Below, one piece after another: positions 25,814-35,728 of a DNA stretch of 64,000 nt; the first letter of the stretch is position 1; every line of letters starts with the position of its first letter. The notes beneath the pieces were generated by a model. The model was not told the DNA's origin, did no database searches, and saw only the letters and a list, made by a program, of their open reading frames with translations. The position numbers were made by a program, and so were the translations under genes. This stretch comes from Arthrobacter oryzae. Its GTDB lineage: Bacteria > Actinomycetota > Actinomycetes > Actinomycetales > Micrococcaceae. The stretch spans positions 1 to 64,000 of the forward strand of contig NZ_RBIR01000012.1 of assembly GCF_003634095.1 (NCBI RefSeq), given 5' to 3'.

Positions 25814-28800
25814 CAGGAGGACGTGTCTTCCGAATCCGTCAACAGCCGCTCGAGTTCCTCGGCGCCCCCACCATCCAGCACCTGCTCGACAGACACCAAA
25901 GAAAGGTCCACCGGCCCAACCGCGCGCGCCGCCTTTCGCCTCATCGCCGCCAGCCCGAACTTCTCCCTCACCTGGCCCCGTTTCAGGCGCCCAAAATACT
26001 GCTCTTCGAGCAGCGGCAACAGCTCGTACTTCCAGATTTCCTCGAGCCCCTCATCGGTCTCAGCGTGGGGCTTCATGAAGTAGGACGGCCCGATCATGAG
26101 ATCACGGTTTGTCTCCTCAATCTCGCCGTTCAAGGCATTCAGCAGTTCTGCCCGCAAAGTAGGCTTTCCGTTCGCCTTGAGGAAGCGTTCCAGCAACCCC
26201 GAAATCATGCCCTCCTGCGGGTGCAACTCAATGAACGCAAATCGACGCCGAATGGCCGCGTCCACCATCGCGATGGACCTGTCGGAGGTGTTCATCGTGC
26301 CGATGATGAACAGGTTGGGCGGCAGGGCGAAGACCTTCTCCGGGTTGTACTGGAGATTGATGCCCTCGTTGCGGTACTCCAGCAGGTAATACAGCTCGCC
26401 GAAGATCTTGGCGAGGTTGCCGCGGTTCATCTCATCGATGATCAGAAAATATGGCTTATCGCGGTTGCCTTCAGATGCCGCCTCGTCGGCGATACGTCGC
26501 AGCGGCCCCGCTTCGAGGCTGAATGCCACGTTTCCGTCCTGGCTTTTCGCCGGCCGGTAGCCCTCGAAAAAGTCTTCGTAGGCGTAGGAAGGGTGGAACT
26601 GGACCGTCTTGACGTGGTCGGAGTGCTCCTCCCCCGCCAGGAACTTGGCGATGGCCGTTCCCAGAAAGGTCTTGCCGGTTCCGGGAGGTCCGTAAAATAC
26701 GATCTGCTGCCGGGTCTGGAGGAGCCGGATCACTTCCTGCAAGTGTTCCTGGTCCACGTGCAGCTTTCGTGCCAGTTCTGGCGTGGCTTTCTTCAGGTGG
26801 GGTACGACGGCGATTTGCGGCACGGGTGCCACAACTTCCGTCTCGTTGTCGGGGTCAGCTTCCACACCGAACCAGGCTGTGATGATGGAAAGTGCTTCGG
26901 TAAGGTCCACGACTGACCCTTGCTCGGCCAGCAGCCGCGGCAGGGGCGCGGGCGTGTCTTCATTGCTGATCGGCGTCTTCTGCCACGCGACCGCGCGTCG
27001 CAAGCGGGATGTCGCGTCCTCGACGTAGTTGGCCTCCCCGGTCACGACCCCTAGATAGAGACCGTCTTCGAAGGCGGTGAGGACGAAGTCGTCCACTTTC
27101 ATGATGCTGAGGAAGCGATGGTATTCCATGGCACGGAGTTTGCGCTCCGAATATTCGATGTGCTGGTAGCCCTTATTGACGGCCGCCTGTATTTGGCCCA
27201 AGTTCGATCCTGGCGTGGGTGACCCAAGGTGTTGCGCGGGGGTGGACACGAACCCGTCCTCAAGCCACGGATGCAGCATGGCCGTCCCCGCCTGGCTCTG
27301 CCTTACCAGCCACGCCCGCTGTCCGGAGTCCTCCGCGCCTGCCCGCCACTGGCTTAGATAAGGCTCGCTGTACCATTCCACGAATTCATTCGAGCTGCCC
27401 TGTTGGACGAGCCGAATGGCATGGAGGTCTTTGGCAACGGCGGCCTCGTCGTCGTTTCGACCCGTTGCACCGCCGATGACGCCTGCAAATGCATGCCAAA
27501 TCTCTGTCCGGTGGTCCCGCTTTACAACAGGGGGCAAGTATCCCGGCCACGCGATGTAGTCCACGCTGTAACGGATCATGGGGCGGTCATCCGGGACTGA
27601 CTGGGTTACGTCGCGGAACGCCCAAGGATCCGAAAGTGCGGCTTCAATCAGAGTCATTGGTTGTGTCGCTACATGCTCAACAAGCCGAGAGAGCCATTTC
27701 ATGTGCTCTGCGACTTGAATGTTGAATCCGACACCACCGTGGAACGCACCTTCGGCGCCCAAGCCCTCTTGAAGCGCCGGAGGTAGCGGCACCTCGTCGT
27801 GTTCGATCCAGGAAAGGATCTTCTCGATCCTGGCGATCTTTGTTTTGGCGCCTACGTTCGACAGAGGCAGTACCTGCAGGTACGCCAGTTCCGCCGCCAA
27901 GAGGACAACGCCACGGCTGGCACCTTGCAGCTGTCGTTCGAACTTCGCCATGAAAGTTCCGGGGCCGACGTCGAGCTCGCTTCTTCTTACCAGCTCGCGA
28001 GCGTTCTCAACGGTCCACGTTGGCGTTGCGCCGTCGATGGCGGAAGGCGCGCTGCGAAATCCGCTCTCGAGGATCAGCCGCCCTGCAGCTTCGAGCTGGG
28101 GAGCTATCGTGGCAGCGGGAGTGCTGAGATCGATCTCGGCAGCCGCGACCTTGTCCCCGCGCCATTTACGGAAGTTCACCGCGTTCTGGGAGGCCCAATG
28201 GTCCGTCGGGTCGGCGTTCATAACCGTCCACATGATGCCCTGGGCTTCCAAGCGGTCAAAGTTACCGAGGCCCGCAAGGGCCAGCTCCGACCGGAACTGG
28301 TCCAGGACGTCCAAGAACGCGTCATAGCGTCCTTGCGGAGTCCGTACGGCGTCTTTGTAGTCAAAACCGATGATGTTCCAGAACAGTCGGACCGCTTCGG
28401 GACGGTACGGCGGGAACTCGGTCGGATCCACAGCCATGAGCAGGACAGAACCCACGCCGGTGGCGATACCGTCTGAAAGCTCCCGAGAGTTCAGCTCTTT
28501 CAGACCGGCTACCAAGGCATTCAGCTTCACTGTTTCGGGCTCACCCGACCAAAACCGCGTCAACAGTGTGCGCAGGTTCTGCGCCCAGACCTCATCCAGC
28601 TTGTCCATGGCACCAATGGTTCTGTAATTGACGAGGTTCGTCGTCCGCAGGGCCCGAATGAAGTGCGAGTGCCATCCAGGATCCCCAGCCAGCAGTTCGT
28701 CCCGAACTACCGCAAGCTTCGCCGCCAGTACTCGCTTGTAGTCATTCTCTTCCGCCGCGAGGTCAACGGTCTCGATGAACTTGCCGGCAAACTCGATGAA

Positions 28801-28827
28801 CTGAGTCCAGTTCAAGTTCCGTGTCAT
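25813..28827 (-). CDS. mcrB: McrB-like AAA+ GTPase with large N-terminal region
   Basis: The protein has 1004 residues. The AAA+ motor is C-terminal: Walker A YGPPGTGKTFLGTAIAKFLA near residue 712, Walker B IIDEMNRGNLAKIFGELYYLL near 797, and the McrB signature GTMNTSDRSIAMVDAAIRRRF near 842. Residues about 570-615 (MKVDDFVLTAFEDGLYLGVV, then RLRRAVAWQ) look like an EVE/PUA-type reader, a fold that binds modified bases. The first 550 residues are helical with no assigned domain. The start ATGA overlaps the methyltransferase stop. It should recognise modified DNA and translocate with McrC. Confidence 0.9.
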   Translation of the reverse strand: MTRNLNWTQFIEFAGKFIETVDLAAEENDYKRVLAAKLAVVRDELLAGDPGWHSHFIRALRTTNLVNYRTIGAMDKLDEVWAQNLRTLLTRFWSGEPETVKLNALVAGLKELNSRELSDGIATGVGSVLLMAVDPTEFPPYRPEAVRLFWNIIGFDYKDAVRTPQGRYDAFLDVLDQFRSELALAGLGNFDRLEAQGIMWTVMNADPTDHWASQNAVNFRKWRGDKVAAAEIDLSTPAATIAPQLEAAGRLILESGFRSAPSAIDGATPTWTVENARELVRRSELDVGPGTFMAKFERQLQGASRGVVLLAAELAYLQVLPLSNVGAKTKIARIEKILSWIEHDEVPLPPALQEGLGAEGAFHGGVGFNIQVAEHMKWLSRLVEHVATQPMTLIEAALSDPWAFRDVTQSVPDDRPMIRYSVDYIAWPGYLPPVVKRDHRTEIWHAFAGVIGGATGRNDDEAAVAKDLHAIRLVQQGSSNEFVEWYSEPYLSQWRAGAEDSGQRAWLVRQSQAGTAMLHPWLEDGFVSTPAQHLGSPTPGSNLGQIQAAVNKGYQHIEYSERKLRAMEYHRFLSIMKVDDFVLTAFEDGLYLGVVTGEANYVEDATSRLRRAVAWQKTPISNEDTPAPLPRLLAEQGSVVDLTEALSIITAWFGVEADPDNETEVVAPVPQIAVVPHLKKATPELARKLHVDQEHLQEVIRLLQTRQQIVFYGPPGTGKTFLGTAIAKFLAGEEHSDHVKTVQFHPSYAYEDFFEGYRPAKSQDGNVAFSLEAGPLRRIADEAASEGNRDKPYFLIIDEMNRGNLAKIFGELYYLLEYRNEGINLQYNPEKVFALPPNLFIIGTMNTSDRSIAMVDAAIRRRFAFIELHPQEGMISGLLERFLKANGKPTLRAELLNALNGEIEETNRDLMIGPSYFMKPHAETDEGLEEIWKYELLPLLEEQYFGRLKRGQVREKFGLAAMRRKAARAVGPVDLSLVSVEQVLDGGGAEELERLLTDSEDTSS

Positions 28828-31800
28828 GCGGACATCTCCTTGGCGGGGTGGCGGGGGCCTTGGCCGGGCGGCGGGGTAAGCGTCGATTCAAAGGCGACAC
28901 CGGTCTTGATGGCGTCCTGCATGGCGTCGTAGGCGTCGAGAATGAGGCGTTTGGTACGGTACTCGCCGAACTCAACTTCGTCATTCCTCTTGCTAATGGG
29001 GAATCTCTCCATGGCATAGTCGATCTCGTCACGATCGAACCCATACAGAACGAAGAAGCCGGCATCCAATTCGGCGCGCAATTGGGACCTGCGCTGCTCG
29101 TCCCACTTGAAGGGCTCCTCGCCCGGGTTCGCTAGGCTCCAGGTCGTGAAAATCAGTTCGTTCGCTCTTGCTGCCGTCCAAGATCCGACACTCTCGCGAG
29201 CGTCCCAAGTACACAGCTCATCGAAAATCGAAGGTGGAAGAACCGGCAATTGATAAGCAATAAAGAAGTTGAGGTTCGATCCTCCGACTTTTGGCCTAGC
29301 CGCAAAATCCAGGGCAAATGAATTCAGCACAGCCGAGAGGATACTTGCGGATCCCTTACGAACAGTCAACCTCGGGCAGCTGTTGCCAAAAGCCACGCGA
29401 GGAGCAATTGACGAGATGATTGTACGCTCATTAGTGCTATTTGTTATGCCACGAATACCCAGGGTGGTTGCAGTGTCCGGCACGCTGGCTGTCTGGATGG
29501 CCTTTTCCACTTCAGCCTCAGCCACCCAGCTGTTGGGGAGAACATCAAATCTGGCGTCACGCTTCCGTGCTGGATCAACTTCTCGGGTCTTTCCGTTTTC
29601 GTATGTCGCCCAACGGTGATCGAATTGGTGGATCATCTTTGCCTCATAGAGCGGCAGCATTTTCTCGAGCTGGCCACTTGAAGTGCGCTCAAAGGTGTTG
29701 CCATCAAGAACCCAACCTCCGCTCTCCAACTGTTCTCGCGTGTGAAACAGATGTGAGTCGGAGGTCATGTTGAACAGACCCTGCATGAATGAAACGCCCC
29801 ACGGATTCCCGCCAACTGAGTCGTTCTCGTCGATGAGGACCGGAACCCGTCGGTATATCGCGAGAGTGATCTCTACATCACGGCGAGTTCGGAAGATTGG
29901 TAGCGTCCCCGTGTTCGGGTTGAGGAGCTTGATCTCTTCCGGACTGAGTTCGAACGAGGATACCGATACATCGGCCGGATCGTGCAAGAAGAATGCGAAG
30001 GAGGCCACTTCTTCCTTAGCCACTCGACCAGCGATGGTCAAAAGACAAAACTTATAGCGAGAATCGACACCGACAAATAGCGGCGCCCGATTTTCGAAAT
30101 CGTATAGGGCCGCGATAGTGGAGGTCTCAACAAGATCCTTGAAGAAGAACTGAGTGGTGTGGTCCGTAGCAATACCTGTCGGTACAATGATCCCGGTTCG
30201 CCCCATCGGATGTGTCATCGATCGGAAGAGCTCGGCAAAGAGAGGGTCTGTCTTGACTCTTCCCCGGCCACAGAGAGGGTAGCGCCCGGAATTTGAGGCG
30301 AAGTGACGGACTCCATCAATCTCCCGTTTACGCGCTCGAAATTCTCGGTCGAGAATCGGATCTAGTTCAAATAACTCCTCGATGAGCTTCTTACGCTTGG
30401 CCCCTGCCGCCGCTGCAATCTTGGGGCTATGAGCGGCAAAGAACTCCCGTTCCTTTAGCTCAATGTGTTCCCAAGGCGGGTTGCCGAGCATGCAGGAGAA
30501 ACCTCCGGGCCAGCCCTCGACGCCGACGTCTTCTCCGAATTCAGGGTCACCGAAGACTTCCGGGAATTCCAAGTGCCAGTGGAAGAAACGGTACTCATCA
30601 GCCAGCTGGCGGATCCGCGCGACCGTCCCGGCGTACCCGGCGGAAATGCCGGAGTCGCCCAGCTGCCGAACGATGGACGAGGTGGGTGGCTCGGCCTCGC
30701 CAGCTTTCAGGGGCCACACGAACGCCGCGCACCAGGCGTCCGCGTGGAGCCTCTTCTGCTCCATGTCCGCGGAGTGGTCGAAGGCGTCGTAGGCCTTGGC
30801 TCGGGACCGGGCCTCCTCGGCGCTCGCCACGGGTTTGACCAGTTCGCGGCGCTGGCTGATCATCTGCGCCACAGCCGACTGCGTGCCGCCGAAGCTGAAG
30901 GCGTCCTGCCCGAGTGAACCAAAGAGCCTGTCCGCTTTCCTCGTGTTCTCGGCTTTGTTCCGCTTTTTGGCCTCCGCCGCAAACGTCTTGTCGTCGCCTT
31001 CCAGAACGGTGAAGGCCCCCTCCGGTACGCCGCCGGCGAGCAGCGCAGGCGTTGTTCCCAACAGGCTGTTGCCGATTTTGATCCGGGCGTCCAGGAAGCC
31101 CAGCGGTTTCCCGGGTTGCATGGCTTCCAGCCACAGGGACACCTTGGCAAGTTCGGCGGCGAGGTCATTCATGTCCACGCCGTAGATGCAGCGTTCCACC
31201 ACGTCATGCAGTGCGCTCTGCACCTCGCCGGGTGTGGGCTCGTTATCGCCGGCGCGCACCTCGGCCAGGCGGCGGGCAATCCGGCGGGCGGCGGCCACCA
31301 GAAAGCCGCCGGAGCCGGAGGCAGGATCGCACACGGTCAGCGCAAGAAGCCGGGCCTCGGCGTCGTCTGGTCCTGTCGCACCATTCACGGCCTGGTCCAG
31401 CAGCGGGTCCAAGGCGGTGTCCAATAGCGCGGACACCAGACTTGGGGGGGTGTAGTAGGAGCCGGTGGTCTTGCGCTCGTTCCCGGCCAGATGCGCAAGT
31501 TCAAAGGACCGCGTCTCGGTATCGACGCGGGGTACCAATTCCAGCAAAGATTCGTAAACGGAGCCTAGTTCCTCGGCCCCGAGATGTCGGTAGTCCACGG
31601 GCTGCAGACGGCCGGTCTTTCCAGCCACCCAGCCCAGACCGCGGATGGCCTTGAGGAAGTCCTGGTTTGCCAACTCTGCACCTAGCAAAAGGTCCCCATG
31701 CGGTTGCCCGGCCAGACGAGCGGCGCGGGGATCGGGATCAAAAAGTCCGCCCAGTGCCGGCAGACCGACTACACCGAGACCGTCGCCGCCCAGGGCGCCC

Positions 31801-32870
31801 AACACGAGTTTCTGGGTACGCCACAGGTCCGGGTGCGGGCCTCCGTCGCGGGTGCGCGACATCTTCCGCAGCCTCTGTGTCGAGAAATAGGTCTCGTAGC
31901 GGTGGCGGGCCTCGGTGGTCGCCGCCGGATCGAGGAGAGCGCCGCGATCCTCCACTACGAACAGGAACAGCAGGCGGTAGGCAGTGCGAAGGAGTGCCTT
32001 GTGGAAGTCGCGATGGCTTAGATCCCCGGAATGCAGGGCATCCACGAGCCAGCGGTTGTCCGGGTGACGCAGAAAGCCCGAGCCCAGGAAGCCCAGAGCT
32101 TTCTCGACGCCCGCGCCCAGCTTGTCGAGGGCACGAGCTCCGGCCTCGACGGATTCACCGCGCCAGAGTTCCAGCCAGCAGTCAGACGGGGGCGCTTCGG
32201 ATCCGCCGCGCTTGTCCAGCCGGGACTGGTGGCAGAGTTGCCAGAACAGCTGGAATTCGGAATAGAGATCCGACTCGAAGATGATCTCGAGATCGAACTC
32301 GATGTATGCGGAGCCTGCCAGCGCGGTGGAGTCCCGCAGGAGGCGGAGCCTGAGGCCGTTGCTGAGAATGGCCCAGAGGTAAGTGTCCTCACGGTTCAGG
32401 AATTCCTGCATCATCGCCTGGGGCGCGCGCCGGGCCGCACCTTCAATCTTCGGGGTGCGCTTGTCCAGGTCCACGCCAGGGCCAAGCAAGTGGATGGGCA
32501 CGGACTCCCAACGGTGCGAGATGGGGTACGCCTCGCCGCCGATCGTCAGGCCGCCGGGGGTCGCCGGAACCTGCCCATAGCCGAGTTCGCGAAGTAGCAC
32601 CAGAAGCCACTTCTGTCGGGCATCACCAGTGCCGGCACCTTGCCCGTCCGGGCGTTTGGCGGCGTCCGATTCGCGCCAGGCGCGCCAGGCACCCTGAAGG
32701 TACATCCATGTCCGTGAGGCCGCGTCACGGACCGTTTCAGTGCCGGCAAGGTGGAAACTGACCGGAGCCATGCTCCTGGCATCATTGACTTCCCCGGCCT
32801 GGATGCGCCCCAGCAACGAGGGGGGAACAACTCCTCCGACGACGGTGATGGCTTGGAATGCCGCGCTCAT
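28824..32870 (-). CDS. N6-adenine DNA methyltransferase (Eco57I/PglX/DrmMI-like)
   Basis: The protein has 1348 residues. After an N-terminal region of about 450 residues comes GSYYTPPSLVSALLDTALDP, then SAM motif I CDPASGSGGFLVAAARRIA near residue 515 and catalytic motif IV GNPPWEHIEL near 790. A long target-recognition region follows. This is the class of large gamma-type N6-adenine methylases used by BREX (PglX), DISARM (DrmMI) and type IIG enzymes; no nuclease motif was seen. It overlaps its upstream and downstream neighbours by 4 bases (ATGA each time), so it is made together with the SNF2 helicase and McrB. It probably marks host DNA as self. Confidence 0.88.
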   Translation of the reverse strand: MSAAFQAITVVGGVVPPSLLGRIQAGEVNDARSMAPVSFHLAGTETVRDAASRTWMYLQGAWRAWRESDAAKRPDGQGAGTGDARQKWLLVLLRELGYGQVPATPGGLTIGGEAYPISHRWESVPIHLLGPGVDLDKRTPKIEGAARRAPQAMMQEFLNREDTYLWAILSNGLRLRLLRDSTALAGSAYIEFDLEIIFESDLYSEFQLFWQLCHQSRLDKRGGSEAPPSDCWLELWRGESVEAGARALDKLGAGVEKALGFLGSGFLRHPDNRWLVDALHSGDLSHRDFHKALLRTAYRLLFLFVVEDRGALLDPAATTEARHRYETYFSTQRLRKMSRTRDGGPHPDLWRTQKLVLGALGGDGLGVVGLPALGGLFDPDPRAARLAGQPHGDLLLGAELANQDFLKAIRGLGWVAGKTGRLQPVDYRHLGAEELGSVYESLLELVPRVDTETRSFELAHLAGNERKTTGSYYTPPSLVSALLDTALDPLLDQAVNGATGPDDAEARLLALTVCDPASGSGGFLVAAARRIARRLAEVRAGDNEPTPGEVQSALHDVVERCIYGVDMNDLAAELAKVSLWLEAMQPGKPLGFLDARIKIGNSLLGTTPALLAGGVPEGAFTVLEGDDKTFAAEAKKRNKAENTRKADRLFGSLGQDAFSFGGTQSAVAQMISQRRELVKPVASAEEARSRAKAYDAFDHSADMEQKRLHADAWCAAFVWPLKAGEAEPPTSSIVRQLGDSGISAGYAGTVARIRQLADEYRFFHWHLEFPEVFGDPEFGEDVGVEGWPGGFSCMLGNPPWEHIELKEREFFAAHSPKIAAAAGAKRKKLIEELFELDPILDREFRARKREIDGVRHFASNSGRYPLCGRGRVKTDPLFAELFRSMTHPMGRTGIIVPTGIATDHTTQFFFKDLVETSTIAALYDFENRAPLFVGVDSRYKFCLLTIAGRVAKEEVASFAFFLHDPADVSVSSFELSPEEIKLLNPNTGTLPIFRTRRDVEITLAIYRRVPVLIDENDSVGGNPWGVSFMQGLFNMTSDSHLFHTREQLESGGWVLDGNTFERTSSGQLEKMLPLYEAKMIHQFDHRWATYENGKTREVDPARKRDARFDVLPNSWVAEAEVEKAIQTASVPDTATTLGIRGITNSTNERTIISSIAPRVAFGNSCPRLTVRKGSASILSAVLNSFALDFAARPKVGGSNLNFFIAYQLPVLPPSIFDELCTWDARESVGSWTAARANELIFTTWSLANPGEEPFKWDEQRRSQLRAELDAGFFVLYGFDRDEIDYAMERFPISKRNDEVEFGEYRTKRLILDAYDAMQDAIKTGVAFESTLTPPPGQGPRHPAKEMSA

Positions 32871-35728
32871 TTGGTGCCTCCGGCCGGGCTGTAGACGTAG
32901 ACGCCCAGGATGTCTGCGGGAAGATTCGGTTCGACCGTGAGGCCACGGATGCCGAGCTGGCCGGCACGATCGCCACGAGCGGCGATCCTGACCTCTCTGT
33001 GGGCATCACGGATCTGCTCGGCCACGTCTCGGGCTTTCTGCTCGAGTTGGTCCTTCAGTTGGTCCAGAGATCCGAGGATGGCGGCCATCATGTTGGTGAC
33101 ATCGCCGGCATTCGCGTCCGGTCTGGCATGGAGCAGCGCTTCGACGGCATCTTCCGGGAGCCAGACGGGGTTCTGCGGCATGCCGGTGAAGGCCAGGACA
33201 CGGGCCTCCTCTGCCATGTCTGTCTTGTCGCCGAGCCGCACGGGAAGCACCAGCTTGGTGCGGAAGCGGACCAGGAGGGCCACGGTAAGTTTGTCCACCG
33301 CACTGGTTTTGATGAAGCCGCAGCGGCGGGCCGGGCGTTCCTTGCCCATGAGTTGCGCGTCCAGGGCGGAGTTCAGGACATAGTTTGCCGCTGCAGCGAC
33401 GACGGGGTCCGTCCGTACCAGCACGGAGGTGTGGTGCGGGGCCGGGAAGTCGTTGACGAAGCGGATCTTGGAATCCGAGCCCAGGGCGTTGCGGATGCCC
33501 GGCACAGCCGCTGTCAGCTCGGCCACAAGCCCATCGGGGGTGGTATCGACGTGAGCGCCCGTCTCTTCGAGGGCTGCTTTCACAAAGGCCGCGACATCGT
33601 CGGGGTCGCCCAGGCTGCGCCGGGCTGCGTCTACCACTTTCTGAACTTCTTCCGGGCGTATGGCATTCTGCGCGAAGCGGGAGCGGCTGAGCTTCTCCTG
33701 TTCCGCGCTGCTTCGCCAGTCAGCATCCAGTTCCTCAGCTTCTGGGGTGAGGCTGAACAGCTCCAGCTGATCGCCGTTCTTGCCGCGCATCATGATGCCT
33801 TCCAGGAGCGCGGACAGGATCTGATCGCTGCGCGGCGGTACGGGTACGCTGATGCCCAGGTCCCGTCGAATGCTCTCATGCTTGCGCAGCAGAACATCCA
33901 GCACGATGCCGTCAATTCCGTTGTCATCGCCGTAGATGGTGAGGGCGCGGACGGTATCCGAGAGCTGTCCGAATCGGTCCACCCGCCCTTCGCGCTGTTC
34001 GTGGCGGGTGGGGTTCCAGGCGAGGTCATAGTGAATTACGGCTTGGAACCCGTCCTGCAGGTTCACGCCCTCGGACAGGCAGTCCGTGGCCACCAGCACC
34101 TTCGGAGTGTCGCCGGCGCGTTCCGCCTGCGCGGCGATGCGCGCGGCACGTTCCTCTGAGGGCAGCTCGCCGGTGACTACCTCGACGTCGAACTTCCTCT
34201 TCCCAACTTCCCGCAGGTACTCCGAGACGTAGTGTGCGGTTGGGATGAAGCGGCAAAAAACGATGGGCTGGAAGCCCTCGGCAATGAGCGCTCGGATGCG
34301 CTTGACCAAGAGCTGAAGCTTGGCGTCCTGCCCGGGGTTGGCCTGAAGCTCCCCCGCTGTCTTGAGGAACGAATTAAGCTGACGTCTTTCCCACGATGTT
34401 TCATCCAAGGCATCCGGCCGGGAGCCGGGCACGACGTCGATGCCTTCGCCGCCGTCGTCCTCCACCTGGTCCATCACCACTGCCATGCCGCGCTTCTCGG
34501 CGGCGACGTCCGATTCAGCACCTTCAGCGACAGCACGGGTGTTCAGGGTAGCGGCAGCGGACGCAGGCGAGGATGCCATGGCACGCAGCAAGGACAGCGC
34601 GGACCACCAGCGGATGCGTTGGTCGCGTTTGCTGCCGGAGGTGTCCTGCACCTGGCCGCGGACGTAGTTCAGGACGGCGTCGAAGAATGCCCGGTGCTCC
34701 GGCGAGAGCTTGTAGGCGACCTCGACTGTCTGCCGGTCGCTGGGAAACTTGGTGTCAGACTTCAGGTAGCTGCGGATGTCCACGCGGCGGCGCTGGACCA
34801 TATGGTCCGCGAGTTTGCGGCGGCCCGCCTCGGTAGAGAGGTCCACGGTCTTAAGGCTGTTATCCAGCAGGCCGATCAGGTTGCGGAAGGCACCGTCGTT
34901 GCCGCTGTGCGGCGTTGCCGTCACCAGCACGAGGTGACGGCCCGGGTCATCGGCCAGTCCCCGCACCAGCTCGTACCGCTGCGTGCGGCCGACGCCGCCC
35001 TTACCGGAGTCATCGGCGGTGACGCCGTGGGCCTCGTCCACAATCACTAGGTCTGGTGCGGTCCGCATGAAGTCGTGGCGCTTGGACTCGGACTTGATGA
35101 AGTCAGTGGAAACGATCGTGTGTTTGAAATACTCAAAGATGGACTTGTCGTAGCCGGCTTCCCTCTGCAGCCGCTTCACTGTCCCTGGCAGGACCAGCTC
35201 GGCGTCAATACCAAACTTCTCCGAAAGTTCCTGCTTCCACTGCTGGGCCAGGCTCGGCGGGCATAGGACAGCGAGACCGCTGGCGTCGCCCTGAGCCAGG
35301 AGCTCCGAGGCGATCAGTCCAGCCTCGATGGTCTTGCCAATTCCCACATCGTCGGCGACCAGGAGGCGCACGACATCCTGGCGGAGCGCCAGCAGCAGTG
35401 GAACGAGCTGATACGGGCGCGGGCTCACATTCAACCCTGCCAGGGAACGGAACGGGCCACCGCTGGATCGGAACCCGATACGGAGCGCGTCGCGGAGCAG
35501 CCGGGCGCTGCGGTCATCGCCTAGGTCGGTTGCCAGCGGCAGACCGAAGGACGCCGGGTTCACTTCCTCGATGGAGGGGATGACTCCGGCGATGTCGTCC
35601 ATAGTGCCGCCCAGGGGCTGGAGGACAAGGAAGTCGGGGGTGCTCTCGGGCAGAACTACCCATTCCCGGCCGCGGGCCGCTACCAGCGAGCCAACCGCAA
35701 AACTGTGCTCCGCTGTCGTACTTGTCAC
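32867..35728 (-). CDS. SNF2-family helicase (DrmD-like)
   Basis: The protein has 953 residues. Motif I is LLVADDVGIGKTIEAGLIASELL (residues about 125-147) and the DEAH box is LVIVDEAHG near 230. Helicase motifs V/VI lie in VFCRFIPTAHYV, LSEGVNLQDGFQAVIHYDL and WNPTRHEQREGRVDRFGQ (near 555-590). The size and family match DrmD of class 1 DISARM, which is also next to an N6 methylase. The start GTG at 35728 overlaps the helicase stop upstream (GTGA). It is expected to move along or remodel DNA rather than unwind it. Confidence 0.88.
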   Translation of the reverse strand: MTSTTAEHSFAVGSLVAARGREWVVLPESTPDFLVLQPLGGTMDDIAGVIPSIEEVNPASFGLPLATDLGDDRSARLLRDALRIGFRSSGGPFRSLAGLNVSPRPYQLVPLLLALRQDVVRLLVADDVGIGKTIEAGLIASELLAQGDASGLAVLCPPSLAQQWKQELSEKFGIDAELVLPGTVKRLQREAGYDKSIFEYFKHTIVSTDFIKSESKRHDFMRTAPDLVIVDEAHGVTADDSGKGGVGRTQRYELVRGLADDPGRHLVLVTATPHSGNDGAFRNLIGLLDNSLKTVDLSTEAGRRKLADHMVQRRRVDIRSYLKSDTKFPSDRQTVEVAYKLSPEHRAFFDAVLNYVRGQVQDTSGSKRDQRIRWWSALSLLRAMASSPASAAATLNTRAVAEGAESDVAAEKRGMAVVMDQVEDDGGEGIDVVPGSRPDALDETSWERRQLNSFLKTAGELQANPGQDAKLQLLVKRIRALIAEGFQPIVFCRFIPTAHYVSEYLREVGKRKFDVEVVTGELPSEERAARIAAQAERAGDTPKVLVATDCLSEGVNLQDGFQAVIHYDLAWNPTRHEQREGRVDRFGQLSDTVRALTIYGDDNGIDGIVLDVLLRKHESIRRDLGISVPVPPRSDQILSALLEGIMMRGKNGDQLELFSLTPEAEELDADWRSSAEQEKLSRSRFAQNAIRPEEVQKVVDAARRSLGDPDDVAAFVKAALEETGAHVDTTPDGLVAELTAAVPGIRNALGSDSKIRFVNDFPAPHHTSVLVRTDPVVAAAANYVLNSALDAQLMGKERPARRCGFIKTSAVDKLTVALLVRFRTKLVLPVRLGDKTDMAEEARVLAFTGMPQNPVWLPEDAVEALLHARPDANAGDVTNMMAAILGSLDQLKDQLEQKARDVAEQIRDAHREVRIAARGDRAGQLGIRGLTVEPNLPADILGVYVYSPAGGTK

